A DNA stretch of 19,737 nt, taken from positions 1-19,737 of the forward strand of contig JANLHY010000764.1 in the NCBI GenBank assembly GCA_024653795.1, in the 5' to 3' direction. The first letter of the stretch is position 1, and each line of letters opens with the position of its first letter. The notes beneath the pieces are model-generated. The model worked only from the letters and a program-made list of their open reading frames with translations, was not told the origin of the DNA and searched no databases. Shown here in pieces: positions 6,800 through 14,126 of the stretch. A program made the translations under genes and the position numbers. The stretch comes from Candidatus Brocadiaceae bacterium. GTDB taxonomy: Bacteria; Planctomycetota; Brocadiia; Brocadiales; Brocadiaceae.

Positions 6800-9700
6800 A
6801 TGTCAAAACCCATTGATAACGACATAAGAATACTTGCCGTATCCGAACAGGATAAAAACATCGTCGTAACGGCTGGCGCAGGAACGGGCAAGACTACACT
6901 TCTGGTTAACCGAATGTTACATCTGCTCTTAGGCCATAAAAGGTTCCAACCGGAAGAAAGCCCCATCATCAGGATAGTCGCCATGACCTTCACAGAAAAG
7001 GCCGCCAGTGAAATGAAGATACGACTGATGCAAGAACTTGAAAAGATTATGTCGTTTATCAATGGACATGCCTCACAGGAGGACGAGAGAAAAATTGAAG
7101 TATTTCTTTCGGACATCTGCGATCTTTACCAGACGACACGTGATAAAATCGGACGTCGCGCAAAGAAGTCACTGGAGGATATTGACAAGGCCCTTATTGG
7201 CACTATTCACAGCTTTGCGGCCCACATCCTTCGCCTGTATCCTATCGAATCAGGAGTTGTGCCAGGTTTCACCGTTGATGAAGGAGATGTCTTTGATGAA
7301 CTCTTTGATAAAGAATGGACAAGGTGGCTGGAAACGGAACTTGCGCTTAATTCGTCAAATGCAAACATCTGGAAGAACGTACTTAAACGATTGGACATCG
7401 AGCCTCTCAGGGAATTTGCCAAACGATTATCTGGATTTACTATCCCTTTGAATTCTCTCACGGTTGATGTGGGTAATAAATCTGTAATAGATCACCCCCA
7501 CCCTAACCCTCCCCCCTCCCCTGGTGGGAGAGGGATAGGGGGAGGGGGAGGGGGTGCGGCATTGTTACATCCACCGAATATCCAATCCTTGGTAGGCCCA
7601 TTAATTAACAAAATCAATGAGGTTATCTCTTCCTGCGAAAAGCCTAACAACAACCTCCTCACACAATTAAATGAACTCCTGAAAATTTTTGAAGAAATAA
7701 AAAAGGTAACAGTTCAGCCCCCTCCCCCAACCCCTCCCACCAGGGGCGGGGGAAAAACGTTTCCTCCCCCTGTCCCCCTCGTTGAGGGGGAGAAAGGGGG
7801 AGGGGGAAGGCCAGGTGGGGGTGCTGAACTGTTACTAAAAAAGCAAGGTATCGGTTATTTGAATAATCTAGAGTACGACCTCGACAAGGATGTATCTAAG
7901 GCAAAAACCGGTTGGACTGAAGAGGGATTTTCAACTGCATATGAGCTTGTAAATGAGTGTCATGCCCTCTTAAAGAAATTAAAAACCGTTGACGATCCAT
8001 TTGTCACAACCACAATAGACCTCATTCTCCCTTTTGCAAAGGCATTCCGGCAAACATATTTGTCACAGGGCTATGTCTCCTTCGACGGACTCCTCACCCT
8101 GACCAGGGATTTACTGCAAAACAAAGCATATCGTTATATTCGTGAAAAGCTTAAGAACGAGTTCAGGGCCATACTCGTTGATGAGTTTCAGGACACCGAC
8201 CCTATCCAATACGAAATCGTTCTTTTCCTTTCTGAAGAATTGGGACATTACAGCAAAGATGCCCGTAAGGTAACCCTTGAACCGGCAAAGCTTTTTATCG
8301 TGGGTGACCCCAAACAGTCGATTTATGCCTTTCGCAGGGCCGACATTGAGGCTTATGAGCAGGTAGTAAAACAGGTTTGCGGAAATGATGAAACTCTGAA
8401 ATTACAGGAAAACTTCAGGAGTCATGCCGGCATCATTGAGGTTGTAAACCAATTATTTGATGGAAGGGTCATGGTGGAACAACCTGGTTTACAACCCCGT
8501 TATGTTCCTATCCATGCAAATAGACCTAAAAAACATCCCTCACAGAAAGTCGAGGTTATTCTCGTCTCTGACAAAGATGGGGAAGAACTCAAGGCAGGTG
8601 AAGCCAGAGATGCCGAGGCTGAGTGGATTGCGCGATGGATTACAAAACACGTGGATACCGAAACCATTCACGATACATTGGCAGAAAACAAACCTCGCAA
8701 GCTTAAATACAAGGATGTCGCCTTGCTACTGCGGGCGTTTACCCAGGTAAGGCCGTATGTAGAGGCGCTCAAACGATACGGTATTCCGTACATTGTGGAA
8801 GGAGAAAAATACTTTTACACCACACAGGAAATTCTCGATTTTATGAACCTCCTGCGTGTTGTAGAGAATCCTCATGATACGATAGCCCTTGTAGGCGTGC
8901 TCCGCTCGCCAATCGTAGGCTTAACGGATCGCGAGATATATGAACTTAAAGAAAATCATCTATTGGACTACCGCAAATCTGTTTCAGACGAAAATATCCT
9001 GAGCAACAAACTCACACAGAAGGATAAAAACACCCCTTCTCCTTCCCTCCCTTCTGAAGGTGGAATGAAGCCAGGGTTACAATCAACCCCCCCCCCTAAT
9101 CCCCCCCCTTGCGAAGGGGGGGATGGGGGGGTAATAAACCTATTTTCAGATTTAGGAAATATCGTAGAACCATTTTATGATTTTTTAAGAAGAACTCATG
9201 CACGTGCTGGCACAATCCCCGTCTCCCAACTCATTACGAAAATTATTGACAATACCCACGTCGCTGAGATTACGGCCTGTGCCTGGCACGGCGAACAAAA
9301 GCTGGCCAACATCTGGAAGCTTTACCAGATGGCATGCGACATGGAACAATCCGAGGGTATTTCCCTAAAAACATTCATTGAGCGCATCAAGACACGGATA
9401 AAAGAAGCAAGAGAAGAGGGAGAGAGTCCCCTTTCGGATGAAACACTGGACGTCGTGAAAATCCTGTCTATCCATAAATCGAAGGGACTTGAATTCCCCG
9501 TGGTAATCCTGGGCAACCTGCATGGTGAAGTGAAAAAAGACAACGAAACACTGGACTCAGCGGTGTTCGATTGGACTTCATCCACAACGGGCATTGTAAT
9601 TGGCAGAGGAAATCAACAGGTGCGGAATCTTCAAAGTATCGTAATTGAAAAGAAATTGAACGACCGCTCGTGGGAGGAGGAGAAACGCGTCCTGTACGTG

Positions 9701-10876
9701 GCCATGACCAGGGCAAAGGAACGGCTGATCCTTACTGGTGCATTGAAGGATGATGATAAATCTTATATGGGATTAATTACAAAAGCCGTGAGGGATGCCG
9801 CTGGCATTGAGATTGGCGACGAAACATTTATTAACCTTTTGTCCGCAAAGGAAGAAGAAAATTTATCACCCTCCCCTAACCTCTCCCATCAAGGGAGGGG
9901 AAATGCAGGAGGCCTTCCATCGGGTGAGGAGAATAAAACATATGAGGAGAAATCTCCTCTCCCCTTGCGGGAGAGGGTTGGGGTGAGGGGTGTTTCAAAA
10001 GGAAAATTTCCATTAGGAAATTCTGGGGTCTTTGTCGAATATTTCAGGTTTGATGAGACACACCGTCCCTCAAAACCCACAAGAGAAAACAAAATGGATA
10101 TCGATTGGACATCATTTGTAGAAACATGGAAAAAACGAGAGGCTGCAATAATTGAGGCGACCAGGAAGTCTCTTTTTGTCTCTCCATCGACTATTACCGA
10201 TGAAGAAACGATTGCGCACGATATGCTCCCTGTCCCGAGTGGCGTTGAAAGAGCTTCGGAAACCCATCCAAACCACGCTGCGATAATTGGCTCTATCTGC
10301 CACCGTGTATTGGAGGAATGGGATTTTCATGGATCTCCCCAAGAGCTTCAAAGGTCAGTCGAGTCTGTCGTAAAATGGGCTACTACCTTTGGAAAAGGTG
10401 AGGTTAAATCACCCGTTCAATTTCAAGGAGAAAGTATTTCCGTATTCCCTCCTTACGAAGGAGGGGATGTAGGGATGGTTATGAAATCGAAAGAAATTCC
10501 CCCTGATACAATACAAACTCAGGACGTAGAATTTGTAAAAACAGAGGTAATAAAGATATTGTCTGACTTCATTGACTCAGCGGCATATAAGGAATTACAA
10601 AATGCACAAATACTTGGTCGTGAAGTGCCCATTCTGCTGAGATGGAAAGGACAGATTATGAGGGGTATTATTGATATCCTTTATAAAAAGGACGACCGAA
10701 TTATCGTCGCCGATTATAAGACAGATCACGTCAAATTAGACGAACTGCCAGCAAAGGCATCCAAATACAAGCATCAGAAAGGCGTTTACATTGAGGCAGT
10801 CAAACGCTGCCTTCAAATCGAAAATCCCGAATTCAAATTAATTTTCTTAAGATTAGGACAGTCCGTGTGTATTTAA
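6800..10876 (+). CDS. addA: AddA/RecB-type UvrD-family helicase-nuclease with in-frame repeat insertions
   Basis: A double-strand-break processing helicase-nuclease. The SF1 motifs occur in order: Walker A AGAGTGKTT (25-33), AMTFTEKAASEM, GTIHSFAAHILR, DEFQDTD (about 459-465), VGDPKQSIYAFRRAD (about 500), ENFRSH, HKSKGLEF (about 891), and RVLYVAMTRAKERL (about 963). The C-terminal RecB-type nuclease has GIIDILY and ADYKTD (about 1303-1308). Five stretches of Pro/Gly-rich, low-complexity sequence interrupt the protein at repeat DNA (listed separately). Without about 175 such residues it would be close to 1180 residues, nearer the usual AddA size. The frame is also open from a TTG at 6707, but those 31 codons lie in repeat DNA, so ATG 6800 is preferred despite no clear ribosome binding site. 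No addB partner is visible. Confidence 0.88.
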   Translation: MSKPIDNDIRILAVSEQDKNIVVTAGAGTGKTTLLVNRMLHLLLGHKRFQPEESPIIRIVAMTFTEKAASEMKIRLMQELEKIMSFINGHASQEDERKIEVFLSDICDLYQTTRDKIGRRAKKSLEDIDKALIGTIHSFAAHILRLYPIESGVVPGFTVDEGDVFDELFDKEWTRWLETELALNSSNANIWKNVLKRLDIEPLREFAKRLSGFTIPLNSLTVDVGNKSVIDHPHPNPPPSPGGRGIGGGGGGAALLHPPNIQSLVGPLINKINEVISSCEKPNNNLLTQLNELLKIFEEIKKVTVQPPPPTPPTRGGGKTFPPPVPLVEGEKGGGGRPGGGAELLLKKQGIGYLNNLEYDLDKDVSKAKTGWTEEGFSTAYELVNECHALLKKLKTVDDPFVTTTIDLILPFAKAFRQTYLSQGYVSFDGLLTLTRDLLQNKAYRYIREKLKNEFRAILVDEFQDTDPIQYEIVLFLSEELGHYSKDARKVTLEPAKLFIVGDPKQSIYAFRRADIEAYEQVVKQVCGNDETLKLQENFRSHAGIIEVVNQLFDGRVMVEQPGLQPRYVPIHANRPKKHPSQKVEVILVSDKDGEELKAGEARDAEAEWIARWITKHVDTETIHDTLAENKPRKLKYKDVALLLRAFTQVRPYVEALKRYGIPYIVEGEKYFYTTQEILDFMNLLRVVENPHDTIALVGVLRSPIVGLTDREIYELKENHLLDYRKSVSDENILSNKLTQKDKNTPSPSLPSEGGMKPGLQSTPPPNPPPCEGGDGGVINLFSDLGNIVEPFYDFLRRTHARAGTIPVSQLITKIIDNTHVAEITACAWHGEQKLANIWKLYQMACDMEQSEGISLKTFIERIKTRIKEAREEGESPLSDETLDVVKILSIHKSKGLEFPVVILGNLHGEVKKDNETLDSAVFDWTSSTTGIVIGRGNQQVRNLQSIVIEKKLNDRSWEEEKRVLYVAMTRAKERLILTGALKDDDKSYMGLITKAVRDAAGIEIGDETFINLLSAKEEENLSPSPNLSHQGRGNAGGLPSGEENKTYEEKSPLPLRERVGVRGVSKGKFPLGNSGVFVEYFRFDETHRPSKPTRENKMDIDWTSFVETWKKREAAIIEATRKSLFVSPSTITDEETIAHDMLPVPSGVERASETHPNHAAIIGSICHRVLEEWDFHGSPQELQRSVESVVKWATTFGKGEVKSPVQFQGESISVFPPYEGGDVGMVMKSKEIPPDTIQTQDVEFVKTEVIKILSDFIDSAAYKELQNAQILGREVPILLRWKGQIMRGIIDILYKKDDRIIVADYKTDHVKLDELPAKASKYKHQKGVYIEAVKRCLQIENPEFKLIFLRLGQSVCI
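7484..7568. repeat. Palindromic repeat insert 1 inside addA
   Basis: GTAATAGATCACCCCC at the left and its imperfect complement GGGGGTGCGGCATTGTTAC at the right bound 85 bases of C-run/G-run palindrome. The insert encodes a Pro-rich then Gly-rich segment (HPNPPPSPGGRGIGGGG) at residues 229-257. The surrounding helicase frame is undisturbed. It lies between motif Ib and the DEFQD box, in a region that varies among relatives. Confidence 0.7.
7706..7835. repeat. Palindromic repeat insert 2 inside addA, with perfect terminal repeats
   Basis: GTAACAGTTCAGC at 7706-7718 and GCTGAACTGTTAC at 7823-7835 are exact complements. The 130 bases between and including them hold two C-run/G-run hairpins. The coding product at residues 303-346 is PPPPTPPTRGGG-like. 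The ends match the 3539-3723 element and the 6213-6794 composite, so this is a clear member of that family, inserted in an open frame. Confidence 0.75.
9031..9135. repeat. Palindromic repeat insert 3 inside addA
   Basis: Two hairpins lie side by side: one around CTCCCTTCTGAAGGTGG near 9047-9063, and a long C8/G7 stem, CCCCCCCTT GCG AAGGGGGGG, at 9102-9122. The encoded stretch at about residues 744-779 is Ser/Pro/Gly-rich (PSPSLPSEGG, PPPNPPPCEGGDGG). It separates the REIYELKENHLL segment from the conserved FYDFLRR helix, without a stop or frameshift. Confidence 0.7.
9866..9993. repeat. Palindromic repeat insert 4 inside addA
   Basis: A pair of related palindromes (CCCTCCCCTAACCTCTCCC facing GGGAGGGG, and CTCCTCTCCCCTTGCGGGAG running into GGTTGGGGTGAGGGG) encodes about 43 low-complexity residues near 1023-1065. 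It lies in the linker between the helicase core and the nuclease domain. The CCCTAACC..GGTTGGGGTGAGG style is a common dispersed bacterial repeat. Confidence 0.7.
10441..10480. repeat. Palindromic repeat insert 5 inside addA
   Basis: CCCTCCTT ACG AAGGAGGGG at 10447-10466 is nearly the same hairpin as at 158-178, and the following GATGTAGGGATGG tail resembles the tail there. It encodes FPPYEGGDVGMV at about residues 1215-1227, upstream of the nuclease active site. Confidence 0.65.
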
Positions 10877-11026
10877 TAATCTAACACTTTAATGGGAAAT
10901 TGTACTAATTTTTAATTCTGCATATGAGGCGAGATTTAAATGTTGTCATAAAGAAATTTGTTGTTATTATATGGCAAAAGTGTTTAACATTCTCGCAAGA
11001 AAATAACTCCACAAGGACAAAAAATA

Positions 11027-11326
11027 ATGAAAAACAGGTACAAGGATTATAAGCCCAAGCCAATTGACACATCAAAAGTGAAACTGAGTGGCGAAATTCT
11101 TGAACTCACCGAATTGCTTGCGAAAAATGCGCATGACATTTGGGCACAGCAGCGCATATCAGATGGCTGGATATGGGGACCAGAACGCAAGGATGCCACA
11201 AAGGAGCATCCTAATTTGGTTCCATACGAAGATCTTACCGAGCCAGAAAAGGATTACGACCGCAAGATGGTGCTCCTGACGCTCAAGGCAATCCTCGTAT
11301 TGGGGTATCGCATCGAAGAGCCTTAA
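11027..11326 (+). CDS. RyR-domain protein
   Basis: A 99-residue protein consisting essentially of one RyR domain, the repeat first named in ryanodine receptors and also found as stand-alone bacterial proteins of unknown function. The recognisable order is KPIDTSKVKLSGEILELTEL, LAKNAHDIWAQQRISDGW, GPERKDATKEHPNLVPYEDL and EKDYDRKMVLLTLKAIL, ending GYRIEEP. It starts with ATG at 11027, with AAGGA about 11 bases upstream. There is no signal peptide or membrane segment, so it is probably cytoplasmic. It follows addA by 150 AT-rich bases; a functional link to repair is not shown. Family assignment is firm, function unknown. Confidence 0.85.
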   Translation: MKNRYKDYKPKPIDTSKVKLSGEILELTELLAKNAHDIWAQQRISDGWIWGPERKDATKEHPNLVPYEDLTEPEKDYDRKMVLLTLKAILVLGYRIEEP

Positions 11327-11337
11327 TATTATGGTAG

Positions 11338-11414
11338 GTCAACCGTCCCGGTTGACAAATAAAAACCGTCCCCCCGTTGACAAAATAGCGTGGCATTATA
11401 AAACCGGTTTTATA
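11338..11414. repeat. Hairpin GTCAACCG and perfect palindrome TATAAAACCGGTTTTATA
   Basis: GTCAACCG TCC CGGTTGAC (11338-11356) is an 8-bp hairpin just after the RyR gene, with a partial second copy (ACCGTCCCCCCGTTGAC) up to 11381. A perfect 18-base palindrome, TATAAAACCGGTTTTATA, is at 11397-11414, 39 bases before the small ORF start. The latter could be an operator for a dimeric regulator or another short repeat. Confidence 0.5.
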
Positions 11415-11452
11415 GAAGAATTTGAGTTTTATTAAATCACGGAGGTAACTTT

Positions 11453-11623
11453 ATGTCAGGCAAAGCTGCAAGCCATACACAAAGCCCCAGCGCCGCCCAT
11501 TCAGCCGTAAAACACCCTCATCAAAAACCACCGGACTACGACATGGTTGATTCGGAAAAAGACCTTGCTCAATTTCAACCGATAAGCGACATCCTCACCC
11601 ATGGACTCTTACCTACTGGATAA
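11453..11623 (+). CDS. Hypothetical 56-residue protein, possibly 3'-truncated by an IS
   Basis: The ORF starts with ATG at 11453, preceded by GGAGG at 11441-11445 with 7 bases spacing, one of the better ribosome binding sites in the window. The product begins MSGKAASHTQSPSAAH, is rich in His, Ser, Pro and Ala, and ends ISDILTHGLLPTG. I do not recognise a family. The 3' part overlaps the end of the decayed transposase reading frame on the other strand, so the last few codons may be insertion-sequence DNA and the original gene longer. Confidence 0.45.
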   Translation: MSGKAASHTQSPSAAHSAVKHPHQKPPDYDMVDSEKDLAQFQPISDILTHGLLPTG

Positions 11624-12790
11624 AGCAGAACACATATCTCAATAAAATCCTTGAACACAACCCTACAACTTTCAATGAATTCAAGTGTGCTATTATCCCT
11701 ACAACGATACTTACCCAACCTACTCTGTGCCCATAAGTCTTTTATTCGATGAGAGAGGTAAGCCTTGTGGTTCTTCTCCTGTATCCATTGTACTAGTTCC
11801 AATGCAGCGAGGGTATCTAATTTTCTTAACGGCAATATAAGTTCCAAGACTATTCTAAGCTGCGAGAGCGTAATAGCTGGAGCTTTTTTTCCCCAATCTG
11901 ATTTTCAAATGCCACAGAAAAAAATGTGCTAAGATAACCGTTAGCATACGATGATTCCACCCTGCGTATTTTCTCACCTCATAATGATCCATACCCAACT
12001 CGGTCTTTCCCTCTTCAAAACATTGCTCTATTGCCCAGCGTATTCCACAAAGCCAAACAAATGTCGAAAGTCGTGTGTTTTCAGGAGCATTGCTTATGAA
12101 AAAAGTGTATGTGGGGGCATCTCCAATGGTACGCCTAATAACGAGCCAAACTGTTTTCCACGGTAAACCATCTTTTAAAAGAGTAACCCTCTTTTTGCAA
12201 AAGTCATATTCTATTGACCCCTTTGTTCCTTCAGAAACCTTCCGGCGATACCAGAAATACTCATTTAAGTTGGAGGCTATCTCTTGGACGGGTATTGGAT
12301 TTTTCGCTGTATCCTCCAAAACAGTCTTAGTGCGCACCTCGCCCTTATACTTGTATTGCTTTACCATCATAACTGGTTCCTTAAGCCAGCATTGAGTATC
12401 GGAGGCTATTGAAACAAGGTAAATTTTGCCATCCAACTTTTCCGCAGCCTCAATAAAGTCTGGACTATGACCATAAATACTGTCGGCAACAATATATTTA
12501 TAGGGAATGATATTTTGTTTGTGGATTTCAGTAAGCATTTCGGATGCCATTTGCGGCTTGGTTTTGAATGTGAGCTCCTCAGGGAAAGCACATTTTTCCC
12601 TCCTCTCTTTGTATTCTTCCAAAAACCATTCTTCAGGAACAAAAAGGCGTTTGTCCAAAACCGCATACCCGTGAGCAGAGGCATATGCCGCAAATACACC
12701 GACCTGGCAATTTTCTACTTTACCAATGCTCCCGCAGTATTGCCGATGGACACCCGCTGAATCTTTTCCCTTTTTAACAAAATGGGTTAA
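11575..12790 (-). pseudogene. IS701-type DDE transposase, truncated and frameshifted
   Basis: Homology begins at FVKKGKDSAGVHRQYCGSIG (from about 12781) and continues through the second Asp (VADSIYG, near 12482), WYRRKVSEGTKGSIEY, RWAIEQCFEEGKTE with the presumed catalytic Glu, and LAHFFLWHLK. The N-terminal hundred or more residues, including the first catalytic Asp expected just before this point, are gone: the first nine codons come from a GGGTTAAGCG hairpin repeat. The main frame ends LGKKSSSYYALAA at 11855, but one base fewer in the A7 run near 11884-11890 restores KKAPAITLSQLRIVLELI and joins the downstream frame, which continues to 11575. The C-terminal edge of the insertion sequence is uncertain (about 11600). 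Confidence 0.85.
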
Positions 12791-13025
12791 GCGAAGCAAA
12801 CCCACCATTTACAAATACATTGAAGGTGGATTCGGCGTAAAAACCAACGCCTTAATCCACCCTACTCATAATTCAAAAGGTAGCTGGCATAATCGGAAGG
12901 GCAACGGTCAGGTCTTTTTTTTTGATGTAATGAGTTTCGGTTGGCTTACGGAGTGAAACCCGACATTTCCGTTAATGCTTCAAATGGTTGATGTTGGATT
13001 TCGCTTTACTCAACCCAACCTTATA
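12781..13025. repeat. Group of GGGTTTCGCTTCGCTCAACCC-like hairpin repeats
   Basis: Copies or relatives are: TGGGTTAAGCGAAGCAAACC at 12783-12802 (followed by CACC), the one that abuts the transposase; GGTGGATT...AATCCACC with an inner GGCGT/ACGCC at 12825-12861; GAGTTTCGGTTGGCTTACGG near 12929-12948; and GTTGGATT TCGCTTTACTC AACCCAAC at 12993-13019. No gene is visible from 12809 to 13114. Confidence 0.6.
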
Positions 13026-13114
13026 TGACTTTTTGAAACTCTATTTTACCCTGAAAACCTTATTCCTTATGGTATTGAGAACGAACTATGCTGAAAATTT
13101 ACCCACACAAAACA

Positions 13115-14107
13115 TTAAAATTGATCTAATAATTCTTTCTTTTTTTCATTATAATCGTCTTCGGTGATCAAACCCTCTGATTGGAGGTCTTTTATCTCCC
13201 GCAACTGTTCTTTTATGCTCATATCGCTCAAGGCTTCCCTGAGCATTTTGGCCTTCTTGTAATCATAATTTTCTTCTGAAATAACACCATCGTCTACCAA
13301 TTCACGCAGGATAATAAGCTTGTTTTTTATTTTGCTTTCGCTGCGAATTTCCTTTGCTGGACTTGTCGGTTCAAGCTGTTTGGGTACGCCAGTATTGCTC
13401 AGCCTTTCTTCTAATCTCTTTAAGCGAGTATCCAGTTCTGATGTACCCATCTTTATCCTTTCATCAACCGTTCCTACCCTTTGGGCTATGGGCTGCTGGT
13501 ACATTTCATCAGATAAGTCTATGACGAGCCAGTTTTCGTGATCGGGTTCTAACCGTTGTCCCGATGATGGAACCAATTTCCAAAAACGGCTGTGGTTTAT
13601 TGTCGCTGGATTTTCTTTCGAAATAATGTTTCTTTTTTTCTCTGACATGGAATCATTATACGTTTGAAACATATGAACACGACTGAAGGCAATATTCAGG
13701 CTGCGGCCCGAAATGAATAATATACAGTAATTCTGCTGGTCGGTTAAAAGCATGCGTTCAGAATAAGACGAGACGGCAACAACTTGTGTAGGCGTTGCCG
13801 CTGAGAATGCCTGTACAATCAAAGGAACTAATTTTTTTATTTCATCGTCCTGGAAAACCCTTAGGGACCCCTTCTTTTTTAACAACCCTCTTTCTTCGTA
13901 ATAAATATACGATAATGCATTCGTGATGACATTTCCCACCATTTCATAAGGATGGTTAAACTGGATACGACTGCCGTTCCTTTTCACAGGCAATTCTTCG
14001 TGTTTTACGGTAATCATACCGTCTTTATACGTGTCTGCATGAATATTCCATAATCTGCAGGAGAAGACCATGCAGATAAATCCTACAATCAAAATCATCC
14101 GTTTCAA
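13115..14107 (-). CDS. Exported protein with two C-terminal SHOCT domains
   Basis: A 330-residue protein of unknown function. The N-terminus (MKRMILIVGFICMVFS) is a signal peptide or lipoprotein-like leader; cleavage after NIHA or a weak lipobox ending at Cys17 are both possible. The middle 200 residues are predicted mixed alpha/beta and match no family I know. At the C-terminus two SHOCT motifs lie in tandem: LIILRELVDDGVISEENYDY (about 266-285) and LREIKDLQSEGLITEDDYNE (about 303-322). A short heptad-like stretch (TRLKRLEERLS, near 227) precedes them. SHOCT domains are thought to mediate oligomerisation. Start TTG at 14107 with AAGGA about 8 bases upstream. It follows radA by 19 bases on the same strand, suggesting co-transcription. 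Confidence 0.7.
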   Translation of the reverse strand: MKRMILIVGFICMVFSCRLWNIHADTYKDGMITVKHEELPVKRNGSRIQFNHPYEMVGNVITNALSYIYYEERGLLKKKGSLRVFQDDEIKKLVPLIVQAFSAATPTQVVAVSSYSERMLLTDQQNYCILFISGRSLNIAFSRVHMFQTYNDSMSEKKRNIISKENPATINHSRFWKLVPSSGQRLEPDHENWLVIDLSDEMYQQPIAQRVGTVDERIKMGTSELDTRLKRLEERLSNTGVPKQLEPTSPAKEIRSESKIKNKLIILRELVDDGVISEENYDYKKAKMLREALSDMSIKEQLREIKDLQSEGLITEDDYNEKKKELLDQF

Positions 14108-14126
14108 TATGTGTTCCTTTACAAAT

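Noticed and set aside
11575..11847. A separate 90-residue gene downstream of the transposase
   Set aside because: Its start sequence continues the transposase C-terminus if one base of the A7 run is removed, so it is the frameshifted end of that gene.
11880..11892. Programmed frameshift producing full-length transposase
   Set aside because: Joining the frames needs a +1 shift at the A7 run, not the -1 shift typical of insertion sequences, and the N-terminal catalytic part is missing anyway.
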